A stretch of DNA of 5,676 nucleotides. It comes from Syntrophomonadaceae bacterium (GTDB lineage Bacteria; Bacillota; Dethiobacteria; DTU022). Under the pieces are notes generated by a model. The model had not been told where the DNA came from. It was given only the letters and a program-made list of their open reading frames with translations, and ran no database searches. Of the stretch, positions 5,287 to 5,676 are shown piece by piece. The translations under genes were made by a program, and so were the position numbers. Numbering within the stretch: the stretch's first letter is position 1; every line of letters starts with the position of its first letter. The stretch is taken from contig SLSE01000214.1 in the NCBI GenBank assembly GCA_007130585.1, positions 1 to 5,676 on the forward strand, given 5' to 3'.

Positions 5287-5499
5287 ATGTCGGAATTATT
5301 TGACTGCCGGGGCCTTTCCTGCCCCGAACCGGTAATGCAAGCCAGACAGGCCCTGCAGCAGGCTGCGGAGAGCAGGGTTACAGTTCTTGTCAGCAACGCG
5401 GTAGCCAGGGATAATGTGGCTCGCACTGCAAAAACGCTTGGCTGGCAGGTAGACATTGAAGAAGACGGAGAAGATTACAGGCTGAGTATCTGGAAATAA
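5287..5499 (+). CDS. TusA-domain (YedF N-terminal-like) sulfur/selenium carrier protein
   Basis: A 70-residue, soluble, single-domain protein of the TusA/SirA fold. The signature is near the N-terminus: DCRGLSCPEPVMQAR, with C12 in the CPxP motif, the residue that carries persulfide (or, by inference, perselenide) in this family; C7 is a second cysteine. The middle VTVLVSNAVARDNVARTAKTLGW is typical of the domain in YedF proteins of selenium-using bacteria. Those are often about 200 residues with a C-terminal DsrE-like domain; here the frame ends with TAA after the TusA part and the next gene starts 79 bases later, so no DsrE part is present. The start ATG has GGAGG seven bases upstream. Between yedE and DUF3343, it is probably an intermediate in moving Se or S to later enzymes. 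An ordinary TusA for tRNA thiolation is an alternative. Confidence 0.88.
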   Translation: MSELFDCRGLSCPEPVMQARQALQQAAESRVTVLVSNAVARDNVARTAKTLGWQVDIEEDGEDYRLSIWK

Positions 5500-5578
5500 T
5501 CTTCAGGCAGGTCATAATCCCGGAAGTCAGGACTGCCGAATACATAAGGGCAAGTTTCATGTCATGAAAGGAAACACG

Positions 5579-5676
5579 ATGGCTTACAGCTGCTATATTA
5601 CATTTCCGACCACCTATTTTGCGATCAGGGCTGAAAGTGTGCTCAAGAATGATGATTATTCTTTTAAAATGGTTCC
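5579..5676 (+). CDS. DUF3343 putative Se/S carrier protein (partial, N-terminal 32 codons)
   Basis: This is the start of a small protein cut by the right edge. The visible residues are MAYSCYITFPTT followed by YFAIRAESVLKND and a segment ending SFKMV, which matches the N-terminal pattern of DUF3343 proteins (described as putative Se/S carrier-like), where a Y-I-T-F-P-T segment and a helix with A-x-x-A-E-x-x-L are usual. Full-length members are short, so well under half to about a third is probably visible. The ATG at 5579 was preferred over an in-frame ATG at 5564 because AAAGGA (5567-5572) is six bases from it; the earlier ATG has only AAGGG 13 bases away. C5 is visible; functional cysteines of the family lie further on. 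The position after a TusA-like gene is the expected one. No terminator lies between them, so cotranscription is likely. Confidence 0.8.
   Translation, partial: MAYSCYITFPTTYFAIRAESVLKNDDYSFKMV

Noticed and set aside
5287..5499. Selenocysteine (in-frame TGA) in the TusA-like or neighbouring genes
   Set aside because: The CPxP cysteine is encoded by TGC and no in-frame TGA followed by continued homology was seen in any gene here.

Overview
This window looks like a piece of chromosome from an anaerobic, moderate-GC member of the Firmicutes, of the Clostridia/Peptococcaceae type. The basis is strong AAAGGAGG-type ribosome binding sites, sigma-A-like TATAAT promoters, a class I preQ1 riboswitch in front of a QueT transporter, and the gene set LysR / YedE / TusA-like / DUF3343 seen in selenium-using anaerobes. 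The organism assignment is inference; there is no rRNA or other marker here. No tRNA, rRNA, insertion sequence or CRISPR array was seen.

Left part (1-2252, all minus strand): a housekeeping block read in the order yebC, ruvC, ruvA, ruvB. YebC is a conserved translation/regulation factor. RuvC is the Holliday-junction resolvase, and RuvA and RuvB form the branch-migration motor. ruvC and ruvA are joined with no gap (TAA directly followed by ATG). ruvB runs off the left edge after 104 codons, shortly after its Walker A motif.

Middle (2337-2901, minus strand): queT, the substrate-binding subunit of an ECF-type importer for a queuosine precursor. It has its own promoter, and its short leader is almost entirely a preQ1-I riboswitch whose tail carries the Shine-Dalgarno sequence. 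This predicts that the ligand represses translation of the importer. No clear terminator separates queT from yebC, so the queT promoter may also feed the DNA-repair genes.

Right part (2890-5676): a divergently arranged selenium/sulfur-handling module. A LysR-type regulator (minus) faces yedE (plus), a polytopic membrane protein of the YedE putative selenium transporter family. It is followed by a stand-alone TusA-domain protein with the CPxP motif (where a longer two-domain YedF is often found) and by the start of a DUF3343 putative Se/S carrier protein cut by the right edge. The LysR-yedE intergenic region holds two opposing promoters and three copies of the 7-mer TAATAAG/CTTATTA in alternating orientation, placed as expected for activation of yedE. 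It also holds a GC-rich inverted repeat. The reading is an uptake protein, one or two small carrier proteins and a local regulator, probably passing selenium to enzymes encoded beyond the right edge. Most of this is a known type of gene neighbourhood; the operator architecture, the stand-alone TusA form and the structured intergenic segments are the parts worth a second look.
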